This document shows, piece by piece, positions 1 through 9,074 of a DNA stretch of 35,170 nt. The notes below the pieces were generated by a model. It was not told where the DNA came from and did not search any database. It was given only the letters and a program-made list of their open reading frames with translations. Every line of letters begins with the position of its first letter. The first letter of the stretch is position 1. The position numbers and the translations under genes are program-made. Origin of the DNA: Salinivirgaceae bacterium (GTDB lineage Bacteria > Bacteroidota > Bacteroidia > Bacteroidales > Salinivirgaceae); contig PKTE01000353.1 of assembly GCA_002869335.1 (NCBI GenBank), positions 1 to 35,170 of the forward strand, read 5' to 3'.

Positions 1-2361
1 ATCATTGTAAGCCATTTCTGTATTACCATGGCTTAATAGATTTCTAGTGTTTATATATACTGAGAAATTATCAGTTACTCGGTAGGCTACTTTTGCATTT
101 ATAATAATGTTTGGATCTAGTGTTGTTGACATAGTTGTGTGTTGCAAGGTTGCGCTATTATAATAATAACGTGAATAAGTCTGTTTTCCGTAATAATAAC
201 CTGAAAGGTTCACGTTTACTTTCTTAATGGGCGCATAATTCACCATAAAACCACCATAGAAAGAAGGAGTCCACTCATTTTTAATATCCTCAAAAGCCTC
301 TTCTGTTAAATTTTCGTAAGGCATTCCTGCAACTGGTAGTGGAAGAGTCCCTGTTGTATCTGCCATATAAAGTGACGAAATATCTTTTAGTACGCTAGTA
401 AGTTTTGTTGACTGAACTGTGCCAAATAACTTTACCATCAAGTTTTCCATTGGTTGGATCGATATATTTGCTGAAAATCCTATTTGTTTACTTTTCATAT
501 CGATGTTTTGGTAATGCCATTCGTCTTCAATGTTTATCTCAATAGCAGTCATGGTTGCATTCAGTGCAGGTCCTGTAAGTTCGTATTCTGCTGGCAATAA
601 AGCATCAAAGTTTTTTGATATGCTGTAGAATCCTTCAAGGTCAATTTGTAGATAATCTGTAATGATACCCCGATATCCAATTTCAAAAAGATCCTGAGTA
701 AGTAAACTTAAGTTTTTATCACCAATATAATATTGATTATAGTTTAGTAAAATTGGTAAGAAAACTCCTGGAGCCACTTGTTGCTGTCCAATAATTGTAT
801 TTTCGTTTAATATATTTCTGAAATCGGCATAAGTATTACCCATAAATGAACCTCTGTTGGCTCGTGAATATGTTCCACGAATGAAATGTTTACTATTAAT
901 ATTATACGCTGCTACAAATTGCCATGAAAAGTAAATGTCGTTTGGGTAATTATATTTATCAGCTCTTAAAGCAGCAATTAATCGAAGGCTACTAACTGGT
1001 TTGTAGTCGATCCGCATGCTACCTGAAATGGTCTCAAGTTTTTTCTCGCCATTTAATAAACCTTGATCAAGGTCTCCAATAGTGTCAATTTCTTGCACAT
1101 ATTTTTTGTCAGTGTATGATGCTAATTGGTAATTAATACCGGGTAAAACTGTTAATTCACCAATACCAAGATCGTTTAATACAAGATCGTACTCCAGATT
1201 GGCACTTAAGAAGTTCATATCATACTCAATAACCGGCTTTATCATTTTTTGATGTAAGTTTTGACTGCCAAATAAATAATTCACTTGAGCTTTTACACCA
1301 TAAGCATTGGCTACATAATCAAAATAAGCGGTTTCTGATTTTCTGATACTAAATGGAGTGGCGAGGTTTTCAAAAAAAGTGGATTGTGCTTCAGATGACT
1401 GCCAACCGGTATTTAGTGACATGAATACGTTTTTGTTCATGTCATAAAATAAACCCGCATTTCCACTAAAAGCTTTTTTGCTTAGTGTTGAATTAGGTGA
1501 TGAAGCGGCCAGTGGTTTTCCAAACATACTTGTTAATGAATCAGCAGGCACATATTCCCCCGTTGCATATTCATAAAAGTCATCTTGAAAACGGTCCCTA
1601 AAATCATATGAACCACTTAATTTAAAGCCAATTTTGTCGTTTACATTATTTAGAAAACTAAAGTTTCCTAAATATGTATTATCTGTTCCAGCTTGTAAAT
1701 CGCCATGTACCTGAATGCCTTCTTTGTCTGGTCTGCGTGTAATGATATTAATTACTCCGGAAACAGCATTCGGCCCGTAAAGAGCACTGGATGCTCCACG
1801 GATAATTTCAATTCTTTCAATATCTGACATTGAAACAGGAAGCGATTCCCAAATTGTACCTCCGTTAATGTAGTTGTAAACAATTCTGCCATCAACCATT
1901 ACAAGTGTCATCATATTTTCTGAAAAGTGCGAGAAATTTCCTGGAGGTAAATTATCGTTACCTCTGATATGTATATCAAAGTTTCCGTTTGATTCCTGAC
2001 GAACAACCATTCCGGGTACTAGTCTGAATAGTTCTTCATATGTGGTAGCTCCGGTAAGTTGGATCTCTTCTTTGGTAATTACCGTAGTTGATAGTGGTGA
2101 TTCAAATACACTTTCTCCCTTTTTTGAAGCAGAGCTCACTTCACGGTTTAGGGCCATTTTTAATAATTCATCGGTTGAAACGCCCACGGCTTCTGCCATC
2201 TTCTTTAAATCTTCAAATGGCATTTCAAGCATGTCGTCATAACTAATTTCCATGATCTCTTTTCGAGTCATGTTGTCAAAGTCATATTTTTTCTCCTGCG
2301 CTTGAGCTGATAATCCGGAGAAAAGAAGAAGTATGATAATATATAATATATAATTTTTCAT
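1..2361 (-). CDS. TonB-dependent outer-membrane receptor (partial, 3' end runs off window)
   Basis: Minus-strand frame open from ATG at 2361 (MKNYILYIIIILLLFSGLSAQAQEKKYDF...) to window edge; plug-like motif ...TGATTYEELFRLVPGMVVRQE...NDNLPPGNF...VMVDGRIVYN...SDIERIEIIRGASSALYGPNAVSGVINIITRRP; aromatic-rich C-terminal barrel. Missing from the ORF track because it has no stop inside the window. Confidence 0.93.
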   Translation of the reverse strand, partial: MKNYILYIIILLLFSGLSAQAQEKKYDFDNMTRKEIMEISYDDMLEMPFEDLKKMAEAVGVSTDELLKMALNREVSSASKKGESVFESPLSTTVITKEEIQLTGATTYEELFRLVPGMVVRQESNGNFDIHIRGNDNLPPGNFSHFSENMMTLVMVDGRIVYNYINGGTIWESLPVSMSDIERIEIIRGASSALYGPNAVSGVINIITRRPDKEGIQVHGDLQAGTDNTYLGNFSFLNNVNDKIGFKLSGSYDFRDRFQDDFYEYATGEYVPADSLTSMFGKPLAASSPNSTLSKKAFSGNAGLFYDMNKNVFMSLNTGWQSSEAQSTFFENLATPFSIRKSETAYFDYVANAYGVKAQVNYLFGSQNLHQKMIKPVIEYDMNFLSANLEYDLVLNDLGIGELTVLPGINYQLASYTDKKYVQEIDTIGDLDQGLLNGEKKLETISGSMRIDYKPVSSLRLIAALRADKYNYPNDIYFSWQFVAAYNINSKHFIRGTYSRANRGSFMGNTYADFRNILNENTIIGQQQVAPGVFLPILLNYNQYYIGDKNLSLLTQDLFEIGYRGIITDYLQIDLEGFYSISKNFDALLPAEYELTGPALNATMTAIEINIEDEWHYQNIDMKSKQIGFSANISIQPMENLMVKLFGTVQSTKLTSVLKDISSLYMADTTGTLPLPVAGMPYENLTEEAFEDIKNEWTPSFYGGFMVNYAPIKKVNVNLSGYYYGKQTYSRYYYNSATLQHTTMSTTLDPNIIINAKVAYRVTDNFSVYINTRNLLSHGNTEMAYND

Positions 2362-2389
2362 GGTTACATTCATTTTAGTAGTTTCCGTT

Positions 2390-2902
2390 TTAATCAATCA
2401 CAGTTCCTAATGCAAATAGGGATGAGTTTACTTTCAACGATTGGTCCTTAATGGCGCCTTTGTTGATTTCAAAATCCTGATGACCTCCTTTTAAAACATA
2501 GTTTATTCCAGCACCCTTTTTACCTAATCCTGGCTTGTCTGTGATTACGAGTATACCTTTCCCTTCAACTTTTTTGTTTACTTCCGGAAGTGAAGCGCTT
2601 TTTCCAGGAGGAATAAATAAAACATGACAAGAGCCAATGTCACTTATTGATTTAAATACTTTAACTTTAATGGGTTGGTTGTCGATTCTTTTTTTAGAAG
2701 CGATAATGTCAAGCTCTTTTTTAATGGGAGAGTTGCCTAATACACCAATTACAAAATCACCTCCTTGCTTGCTGGCAGGCCATTCAATATATTTTGTGAA
2801 ATTGTAGAGGAAAAGAGCTTTGAATTTTTCATTTTGTCCCTTTAATGAAGTTGCTGAAAAAAATAACATTAACATTAAAAGTACATAAAGGACTTTTTTC
2901 AT
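2390..2902 (-). CDS. YfiR-family (DUF4154) periplasmic protein
   Basis: Signal peptide; 'KFKALFLYNFTKYIEWP...FVIGVLG...ELD...CHVLFIPP...ILVITDKPGLGKKGAGINYV...FEIN...SSLFALGTVID' is typical of YfiR/DUF4154. Confidence 0.85.
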   Translation of the reverse strand: MKKVLYVLLMLMLFFSATSLKGQNEKFKALFLYNFTKYIEWPASKQGGDFVIGVLGNSPIKKELDIIASKKRIDNQPIKVKVFKSISDIGSCHVLFIPPGKSASLPEVNKKVEGKGILVITDKPGLGKKGAGINYVLKGGHQDFEINKGAIKDQSLKVNSSLFALGTVID

Positions 2903-3101
2903 TTGATAGTGGGTTTTGTGTTTTCGTTTTATAAAGCATAAAAATATTACTCTTTTTCAGAATACAAGCGGGTATTATTACTTATTCTAATTAATGTAAC
3001 GATAAAAATTTTAACCCTATTAGTAATTGGCAAATAAAGAGATTGTTACAAAGTCTACCGAAACGAAAATATTTTTTTCCAGAGTTTTATAATGCACTTA
3101 T

Positions 3102-3109
3102 TACATTTG
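3102..3109 (+). promoter_or_regulatory. Possible Bacteroidota -7 promoter element (TACATTTG)
   Basis: Exact match to TAnnTTTG about 50 nt upstream of the ATG at 3162; no convincing -33 TTTG seen. Confidence 0.3.
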
Positions 3110-3161
3110 AATTGTATTACTTTATTAATATTTTTATTTCTTTAATGAAAAATAATAGGCA

Positions 3162-3989
3162 ATGAAAAAAATAGGTTTACAAGAACTCTCAGAAACTATT
3201 TCTTTTTTAAAGAATAACATAAATGGTTTTATGCCAGAAATAGGTGTTATACTTGGCACCGGGCTTAGTAAACTCGCTCATCAGATAGATGTAAAACACA
3301 CTATTTCTTATGAGGAAATTCCTCATTTTCCAGTCTCTACGGTCGAAAGTCATGCAGGAAGACTATTGTTTGGCGAATTATTTGGGAAAAAGGTGGTAGC
3401 TATGCAAGGCCGCTTCCATTATTACGAAGGTTATACACTTCAGCAAATTACTTTTCCCGTGAGGGTAATGCATAATTTAGGAATACAAATGCTATTTGTT
3501 TCCAATGCGGCAGGAGCTGTTAACCTTAATTTTAAAAAGGCTTCATTAATGCTCATAACTGATCACATTAATTTATTGATGGATAATCCATTAATTGGTC
3601 CAAATGTGGATGAGTGGGGGTCACGTTTCCCAGATATGAGCGAGCCTTATGATGCAGACCTTAATGAGTATTTCAGAAAAACTGCCAACGAATTAAATTT
3701 AACATTGCATGAAGGCGTTTACACAGCGATGTCTGGACCTACGCTCGAAACAAAAGCCGAATATCGATTACTTGCTACTTTGGGTACTGATGCTGTGGGG
3801 ATGAGTACTGTTCCTGAGGTTATTGTGGCTAATCATATTGGTTTGCCAACTGCAGCTATTAGTGTGCTTACTGACGAATGTGACCCAGATAATTTAGTTC
3901 CGGTAACCTTAGAAGAGATAATTGAAATTGCGGGAGTAGCTGAAGGAAAGTTAGTTAGTTTGCTCGAGGGCGTTTTTAAAAAGATTTAA
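3162..3989 (+). CDS. Purine nucleoside phosphorylase (PNP family 2, inosine/guanosine type)
   Basis: Motifs GVILGTGLS, HAGRLLFGELFGKKVVAMQGRFHYYEGY, VSNAAGAVN, GVYTAMSGPTLETKAEYR, GTDAVGMSTVPEVIVANH. Confidence 0.96.
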   Translation: MKKIGLQELSETISFLKNNINGFMPEIGVILGTGLSKLAHQIDVKHTISYEEIPHFPVSTVESHAGRLLFGELFGKKVVAMQGRFHYYEGYTLQQITFPVRVMHNLGIQMLFVSNAAGAVNLNFKKASLMLITDHINLLMDNPLIGPNVDEWGSRFPDMSEPYDADLNEYFRKTANELNLTLHEGVYTAMSGPTLETKAEYRLLATLGTDAVGMSTVPEVIVANHIGLPTAAISVLTDECDPDNLVPVTLEEIIEIAGVAEGKLVSLLEGVFKKI

Positions 3990-4082
3990 TTAACTTAGCC
4001 TAGATATCTGAAATTGCAGTATGATACCGATATGGAAATATGGGTAGAATTTGTATAAATGCATCCTAACTAAATTAATTCG

Positions 4083-4463
4083 ATGAGCATAGAACGCCAG
4101 TTTTCCAGATCGATTAAGCAAATTGAACGCATGCCCCAGAAGGCGCTTTATAGGCAAACTAAGCTGATTACAAAGCGATTTGACATGCTGTTAACACCTA
4201 AAAAAGGTGGAGCAAAAGGCAGTATGGGAAAAAAAGTTGCCAGAGAGATTTTATGGTTTTTTGCAAGTATTCTAATAGGGTTTCTGTTAGGTTTTATTTT
4301 TTATAGTATCATAGCTCATTTCTATTATGACTTTTTAGTAAAAGCCAGTCATGTAATGGGCTCGGTTATTAATTTCTATTACTTCTTGTTTATAGTAGCA
4401 TTTGTAGGAATTTATGTTGTTCGAGCTGTTAATTGGGCTATTAAACTGACTTTACAAAAATAG
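4083..4463 (+). CDS. Small membrane protein with two predicted TM helices, first gene of the eCIS cluster
   Basis: 126 aa; basic N-terminus then two hydrophobic segments (EILWFFASILIGFLLGFIFYSIIAHFY; VINFYYFLFIVAFVGIYVV). 3-nt gap to the DUF4255 gene. Confidence 0.75.
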   Translation: MSIERQFSRSIKQIERMPQKALYRQTKLITKRFDMLLTPKKGGAKGSMGKKVAREILWFFASILIGFLLGFIFYSIIAHFYYDFLVKASHVMGSVINFYYFLFIVAFVGIYVVRAVNWAIKLTLQK

Positions 4464-4466
4464 ATT

Positions 4467-5033
4467 ATGATAAATAGTGTACTCTCCTTTGTCGAAAAAT
4501 CTTTGAATGAATACATTCGAATGAGATTCGATTTGAATGAAGATAAGATCATCATTGGAAACTTGACCACACAGGAAGGAACACTTGCAATTAAGGATCA
4601 GAATAAAATTGTTTTGAGTCTTGTAAATATTCAGGAAGAGAGAATGATGAAAGGCTCTGGGAAAGTATTTTCAAAGGGGAGTATGGGAGATTCAGGGTTT
4701 TCAAATCCACCGATTCATCTTAATCTTTATCTATTATTCACATCTTTTTTCGAGCAGCAATTATTTAATGAAGGATTAAAGTTTTTATCCTTGGTGATAG
4801 GCTTTTTTCAAGCACAGAATGTATTCAATTCAGTTGATTTTGCCGAATTTAGTTTTGATATTGAAAAACTGGTCTTTGAATTGGAGAATCTTTCATTTCA
4901 GGAGCAAAATAATCTATGGGGCTCATTGGGTTGTAAATATATTCCTTCAGTACTATATAAAGTGAGAATGATCTCGATTACAGAAAATGTGATACAAGAA
5001 ATTGGTGAAGTAATTAGAGAACAGAATCAATAG
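4467..5033 (+). CDS. DUF4255-like (Afp16/Pvc16 type) tube-terminating cap protein
   Basis: N-terminal 'MINSVLSFVEKSLNEYIR', 'NKIVLSLVNIQEERMMK', 'PPIHLNLYLLFTSFF...YNEGLKFLSLVIGFFQ'-type pattern of DUF4255; position next to the sheath. Confidence 0.82.
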   Translation: MINSVLSFVEKSLNEYIRMRFDLNEDKIIIGNLTTQEGTLAIKDQNKIVLSLVNIQEERMMKGSGKVFSKGSMGDSGFSNPPIHLNLYLLFTSFFEQQLFNEGLKFLSLVIGFFQAQNVFNSVDFAEFSFDIEKLVFELENLSFQEQNNLWGSLGCKYIPSVLYKVRMISITENVIQEIGEVIREQNQ

Positions 5034-5038
5034 TAAGT

Positions 5039-5920
5039 ATGAGAAAGCTAACCTTTGAACCCATTAGAGAAGTGCATTTTCAGCATCAGGTTTCGGATGC
5101 TTTCGCAGGGCTAAGAATTATTCCAGATAGGCAAACTCAACATATATTAAAGAATTACAAACTCCAACACAAGGTTATTGATGATAAGTTCTATATTCTT
5201 CAAACCTTTATTAATGATGCTCCTTTAGTGCCAATTGATGAAAAGTTGCAGTTTCGGTTCCATTTGTATTTTGATTATTTAAGTTTTGCTCATCAAACAG
5301 ACATTCAGCTCTATAATCCTAAAGACAGTTGTTTGTACATTGCATTGTTGAATAATGAGACAAATGAACACCTGATCGATGATTTAAATTTAATTGATTT
5401 AAATCCAAAAGAGATAAAAGCAGAAGATATTACTCCACTTGAAGGGTATCATTTAAATCCGGGATTACTGGGGAATGGCGTCTATAGAAATACTTCGACA
5501 CAATTAAATTTTGCTTTATACAGAGAGAACAAAAGAGATTTTGGAGGATACATTGATGTTGATATTCTGCCTGGAGAAGCTAGCGAAGCAAATCTTCATA
5601 CAATAAAGGTTAATCCCAGAAAAGTATACTTACAGTATGTTGTTATACCCAAATCAAATAATTATAACGAATTTTCTATTGCAGACAATGAAAATAAACG
5701 TGAATTTATAATTGAGCAACAAGACGCAAACTATATTTTTACCTCTAAAGAAACCGTAACCATTGATATTATAAAGACATTAAGTTTTTCATTAACGGCC
5801 AAAAGAAAAAATGGAATGGAAATAACAATTAAGGACAATTTACCTCTTCCATCTACCAAAAATTTATCTAAGTATGGTGATAATCAAGATTTTTGCTTGA
5901 AAATATTTTTTTATGTTTAA
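5039..5920 (+). CDS. Unknown, beta-rich eCIS-associated protein (candidate cap adaptor or plug)
   Basis: 293 aa intact ORF between DUF4255 gene and sheath gene, same strand, tight spacing. No family confidently recognised. Confidence 0.6.
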   Translation: MRKLTFEPIREVHFQHQVSDAFAGLRIIPDRQTQHILKNYKLQHKVIDDKFYILQTFINDAPLVPIDEKLQFRFHLYFDYLSFAHQTDIQLYNPKDSCLYIALLNNETNEHLIDDLNLIDLNPKEIKAEDITPLEGYHLNPGLLGNGVYRNTSTQLNFALYRENKRDFGGYIDVDILPGEASEANLHTIKVNPRKVYLQYVVIPKSNNYNEFSIADNENKREFIIEQQDANYIFTSKETVTIDIIKTLSFSLTAKRKNGMEITIKDNLPLPSTKNLSKYGDNQDFCLKIFFYV

Positions 5921-5971
5921 ATAAATAGTAAATTGTTGCAGTTTCACGAATCTAACTAAATTATAATAATT

Positions 5972-7855
5972 ATGGCCGATTACAAAACCCCGGGTGTATA
6001 TGTAGAAGAGATTTCCACATTACCACCTTCAGATGGGATGGTTCCAACAGCAATTCCTGCTTTTATTGGATATACTCAAAAAGCTGAGAAAAACGGAAAG
6101 GACCTAACAGGTTCGCCTACTCTTATTAGTTCATTACTTGACTATCAGGCTTACTTTGGGGGAGCATACAATCCTGAAGAAATTACTGTTGATCTTGATA
6201 AAAAGAACAGCATCAATAAAGTAGAGTTTTCAAAAAGATTCTACATGAATGATAGTGTTAAAATGTTTTTTGCTAATGGTGGAGGTCGTTGTTTTATTGT
6301 TTCTGTTGGAACATATGAAGACGATATCGAAATGGATGCTCTGCTTGGAGGTCTAAATTCATTAGTAAAAGAAGATTTACCTACTATTTTAGTTGCACCT
6401 GATGCTGTACTACTTAAGAAAAAAGATGAGTGTTATTCTGTACAGCAACAAATGCTTGCTCAATGTAATGCTTTACAAGATCGTTTTGCAGTTTTAGATG
6501 TTTTCAATGGACATATTAATAGATCTGATGAAGATGTAGTATTAGACTTTAGAAATGGTATAGGTGTAAATCACTTGAAATATGGTGCTGCTTATTATCC
6601 ATGGATTCAAACAGTTTTCAATGCTGATTTCGGATATGATATCATTAAATTTAAGAAAGAAGGAGAAGATATAGATCTTGAAGATTTAGTAAGTGATCCA
6701 ACTTCAATAAAGACCTTAAAAGAGGTTATTGGGGATGTGAAGAACATTGCTGAATTTTTAGGTAACCCAATGGGTGATGATAAATCACTTAGTGAACTTT
6801 TCTATACGGTTGCCGAAGGCGCAGAGGGAACAAATGATGAATTGGCGGGATATATCGATGCCATCATTCAAATAATTAAAAAAGTACAAGAATATATTAC
6901 AGGAGGAAACGCTACAAATGCAACTATACAGAATGAATTGTCTGCCAAACTTAACCCTAGTTCAGTATTGGCAAGCATCGTAAAAAGTGTAGCTAGTATT
7001 GATGGTGCTCTTAAAACTGGTAAGGTTGCAGAAAAAGACTTCCCAGAATATGATTTAAAAGATGTTAAGCCTCATGCTGCCATTGCTGGTCAAGAAGGAA
7101 AAGGTCAGTTTAATTTGGCTAAGAAATCATTGGAAGATTTATTTGGAAGTCTTTCAGGTGTGTTAGGAAGCATTAAACGAGAAGCTAAATCAGTTCAGTC
7201 TCATTTCGATAAAATGGTATTTGATACAAATCCATTATATCAGAATATTGTAAATGAGGTGAAAATGGAACTTAGTAAGCTTCCTCCAAGTGGAGCTATC
7301 GCTGGTATTTATGCACAGGTTGATTTCAACCGAGGCGTATGGAAAGCTCCAGCTAATGTGTCTTTATCTTCTACAGTAAAACCATGGTTGCGCTTAGATA
7401 ATCAAGAGCAAGAAGATCTAAATGTAGACCTTACTGGCGGTAAGTCAGTAAATGCAATTCGCGCATTCCCTGGACAGGGTACTTTGGTTTGGGGTGCAAG
7501 AACATTAGCCGGAAACGATAACGAATGGCGTTATGTATCCGTGCGTAGGTTCTTCAATATGGCTGAGAAGTCACTTAGATTGGCAACAAACTGGGCTGTA
7601 TTTGAGCCTAACGATGAGGGTACCTGGATCAAGGTTAAGGCCATGATCGATAACTTCCTAACTAATCTTTGGAAGCAAGGTGCGCTTATGGGTTCTTCAC
7701 CGGGTGAAGCCTTCTTTGTAAAAATTGGACTTGGTTCTACAATGACACAAATTGATGTGTTAGAAGGTCGTATGAATGTCGAAATAGGTATGGCAGTTGT
7801 AAGACCGGCTGAGTTTATAATTCTTAAATTTTCTCACAAATTTGATGTTTCATAA
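5972..7855 (+). CDS. Contractile sheath protein (phage tail sheath family, Pvc2/3/4 type)
   Basis: N-term 'YKTPGVYVEEISTLPPSDGMVPTAIPAFIGYT'; C-term 'RAFPGQGTLVWGARTLAGNDNEWRYVSVRRFFNMAEKSL...PNDEGTWIKVKAMIDNFLTNLWKQGALMGSSPGEAFFVKIG'. Confidence 0.96.
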   Translation: MADYKTPGVYVEEISTLPPSDGMVPTAIPAFIGYTQKAEKNGKDLTGSPTLISSLLDYQAYFGGAYNPEEITVDLDKKNSINKVEFSKRFYMNDSVKMFFANGGGRCFIVSVGTYEDDIEMDALLGGLNSLVKEDLPTILVAPDAVLLKKKDECYSVQQQMLAQCNALQDRFAVLDVFNGHINRSDEDVVLDFRNGIGVNHLKYGAAYYPWIQTVFNADFGYDIIKFKKEGEDIDLEDLVSDPTSIKTLKEVIGDVKNIAEFLGNPMGDDKSLSELFYTVAEGAEGTNDELAGYIDAIIQIIKKVQEYITGGNATNATIQNELSAKLNPSSVLASIVKSVASIDGALKTGKVAEKDFPEYDLKDVKPHAAIAGQEGKGQFNLAKKSLEDLFGSLSGVLGSIKREAKSVQSHFDKMVFDTNPLYQNIVNEVKMELSKLPPSGAIAGIYAQVDFNRGVWKAPANVSLSSTVKPWLRLDNQEQEDLNVDLTGGKSVNAIRAFPGQGTLVWGARTLAGNDNEWRYVSVRRFFNMAEKSLRLATNWAVFEPNDEGTWIKVKAMIDNFLTNLWKQGALMGSSPGEAFFVKIGLGSTMTQIDVLEGRMNVEIGMAVVRPAEFIILKFSHKFDVS

Positions 7856-7875
7856 TAACTTAAAAATATTTAGCT

Positions 7876-8319
7876 ATGGCTGATGATGGATATTTAGTTC
7901 CGAAGTTTCATTTCGAAGTTTCATGGAGCGACACAACAATAGTATGTTCAGAAGTAAGCGGTCTAAATAGTGAGATCGCAAATATCGAATATAGAGATGG
8001 AAAAAGCGAGCAGTTTTATCCAACTAAAAGACCAGGATTGCAAAAATTCGGTGATGTTACTTTGAAAAAGGCAATTTTTCATAGCGACGAAGATTTTTTC
8101 ACCTGGTACGATAAAGTTCAAACACGCGATGATGGTGGATATCGTGATACAGTAACGATTATCTTGAAAGATGATAATCAGGAAGCGGTAATTACCTGGT
8201 CGCTACAAAATGCATGGGTAAGCAAATTCGACATGCCTGATATGAATTCAAGTGCTAACGAACCAGCAGTTGAATCAATCACGCTTGTATCGGAAAGCAT
8301 CACTGAAGAATTTGCATAA
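7876..8319 (+). CDS. Inner tube protein 1 (T4 gp19-like / Pvc1-Pvc5 type)
   Basis: 'MADDGYLVPKFHFEVSW...CSEVSGLNSEIANIEYRDG...KRPGLQKFGDVTLKKAIF...'. Confidence 0.93.
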   Translation: MADDGYLVPKFHFEVSWSDTTIVCSEVSGLNSEIANIEYRDGKSEQFYPTKRPGLQKFGDVTLKKAIFHSDEDFFTWYDKVQTRDDGGYRDTVTIILKDDNQEAVITWSLQNAWVSKFDMPDMNSSANEPAVESITLVSESITEEFA

Positions 8320-8342
8320 GTTGCATGAATAAAGACTTGAAT

Positions 8343-8374
8343 GATGATCCTTTCAAGCAATTGAAAGGATTATC
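8343..8374 (+). terminator. Intergenic stem-loop between the two tube genes (attenuator, processing or RNA-stability hairpin)
   Basis: GATGATCCTTTCAA-GCAA-TTGAAAGGATTATC: 14-bp stem with one G.U and a GCAA (GNRA) tetraloop; a T7 run follows about 14 nt downstream (8388-8394), just before the next ATG. Confidence 0.7.
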
Positions 8375-8394
8375 GTTCTTTAAAGCGTTTTTTT

Positions 8395-8901
8395 ATGGCA
8401 AATGAGTATCCTATACCATCGTTTCATTTTAGTGTTGATTTTCTTGAAGTCAAAGGTGCAGGATCGGCTCCGTTAGATTGCAGATTTAGTAAAGTCAGCG
8501 GACTGGGTGTTAGAAACCAAATTAATAAGAAACTTGAGGCGGGAACTCCTTACAAAAGGCCTTTTCCTGAAGAGGGAAGAGAATATGGTAATGTTACACT
8601 CGAAAGAGGTTTTACAGCCAAATCAGATTTAATAACCTGGTTCAATGGTGCCTCTTATGATGATCCCATCAAGCCTGTTCCGGTATTAATTTCTTTATTA
8701 AGTGAAAAACATAAACCCGTAATAAGCTGGCTTTTGTATGAAGCCTATCTGGAGTCATGGACTTTCGGTGGTTTTGATGCTATGCAAAGTAACTATTTGC
8801 TCGAAACAATTGTATTGTCTTATAGCCATTACAAAGAAATAATGAACGACGATGGTTCAAGTCTTGATCAGTTAAAAAATATCGCAAACAATAGTTTATA
8901 G
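8395..8901 (+). CDS. Inner tube protein 2 (gp19-like paralog)
   Basis: 'MANEYPIPSFHFSVDFLE...CRFSKVSGLGVRNQINKKLEAGTPYKRPFPEEGREYGNVTLERGF...'. Confidence 0.93.
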   Translation: MANEYPIPSFHFSVDFLEVKGAGSAPLDCRFSKVSGLGVRNQINKKLEAGTPYKRPFPEEGREYGNVTLERGFTAKSDLITWFNGASYDDPIKPVPVLISLLSEKHKPVISWLLYEAYLESWTFGGFDAMQSNYLLETIVLSYSHYKEIMNDDGSSLDQLKNIANNSL

Positions 8902-8906
8902 TAGGT

Positions 8907-9074
8907 ATGCCGGTAGAAATAAGAGAAATAGTAGTAAAAGCTTATGTAGATGACACTGATGATTCAGCGTCTCAGAAAATTTCTGAGGAGAAATTAGAAG
9001 AGATGAAAAATGAAATCATCGAAGAGTGCATGTCTATGATGATGGCAGAACTCAAAAGGTTGAATGATAGGTAA
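8907..9074 (+). CDS. DUF5908-like small eCIS protein, 55 aa
   Basis: Not in ORF track: ATG 8907, TAA 9072-9074, MPVEIREIVVKAYVDDTDDSASQKISEEKLEEMKNEIIEECMSMMMAELKRLNDR; N-term 'MPVEIREIVVKA' is DUF5908-like; TAATG overlap with the next gene. Confidence 0.82.
   Translation: MPVEIREIVVKAYVDDTDDSASQKISEEKLEEMKNEIIEECMSMMMAELKRLNDR

Noticed and set aside
2042-2242. Plus-strand 66-aa ORF
   Set aside because: Antisense to the conserved TonB receptor plug region.
4021-4080. Promoter for the eCIS operon (TAGAATTTG near 4050)
   Set aside because: Spacing is one nucleotide off the TAnnTTTG consensus and no -33 element was seen; too weak to call.
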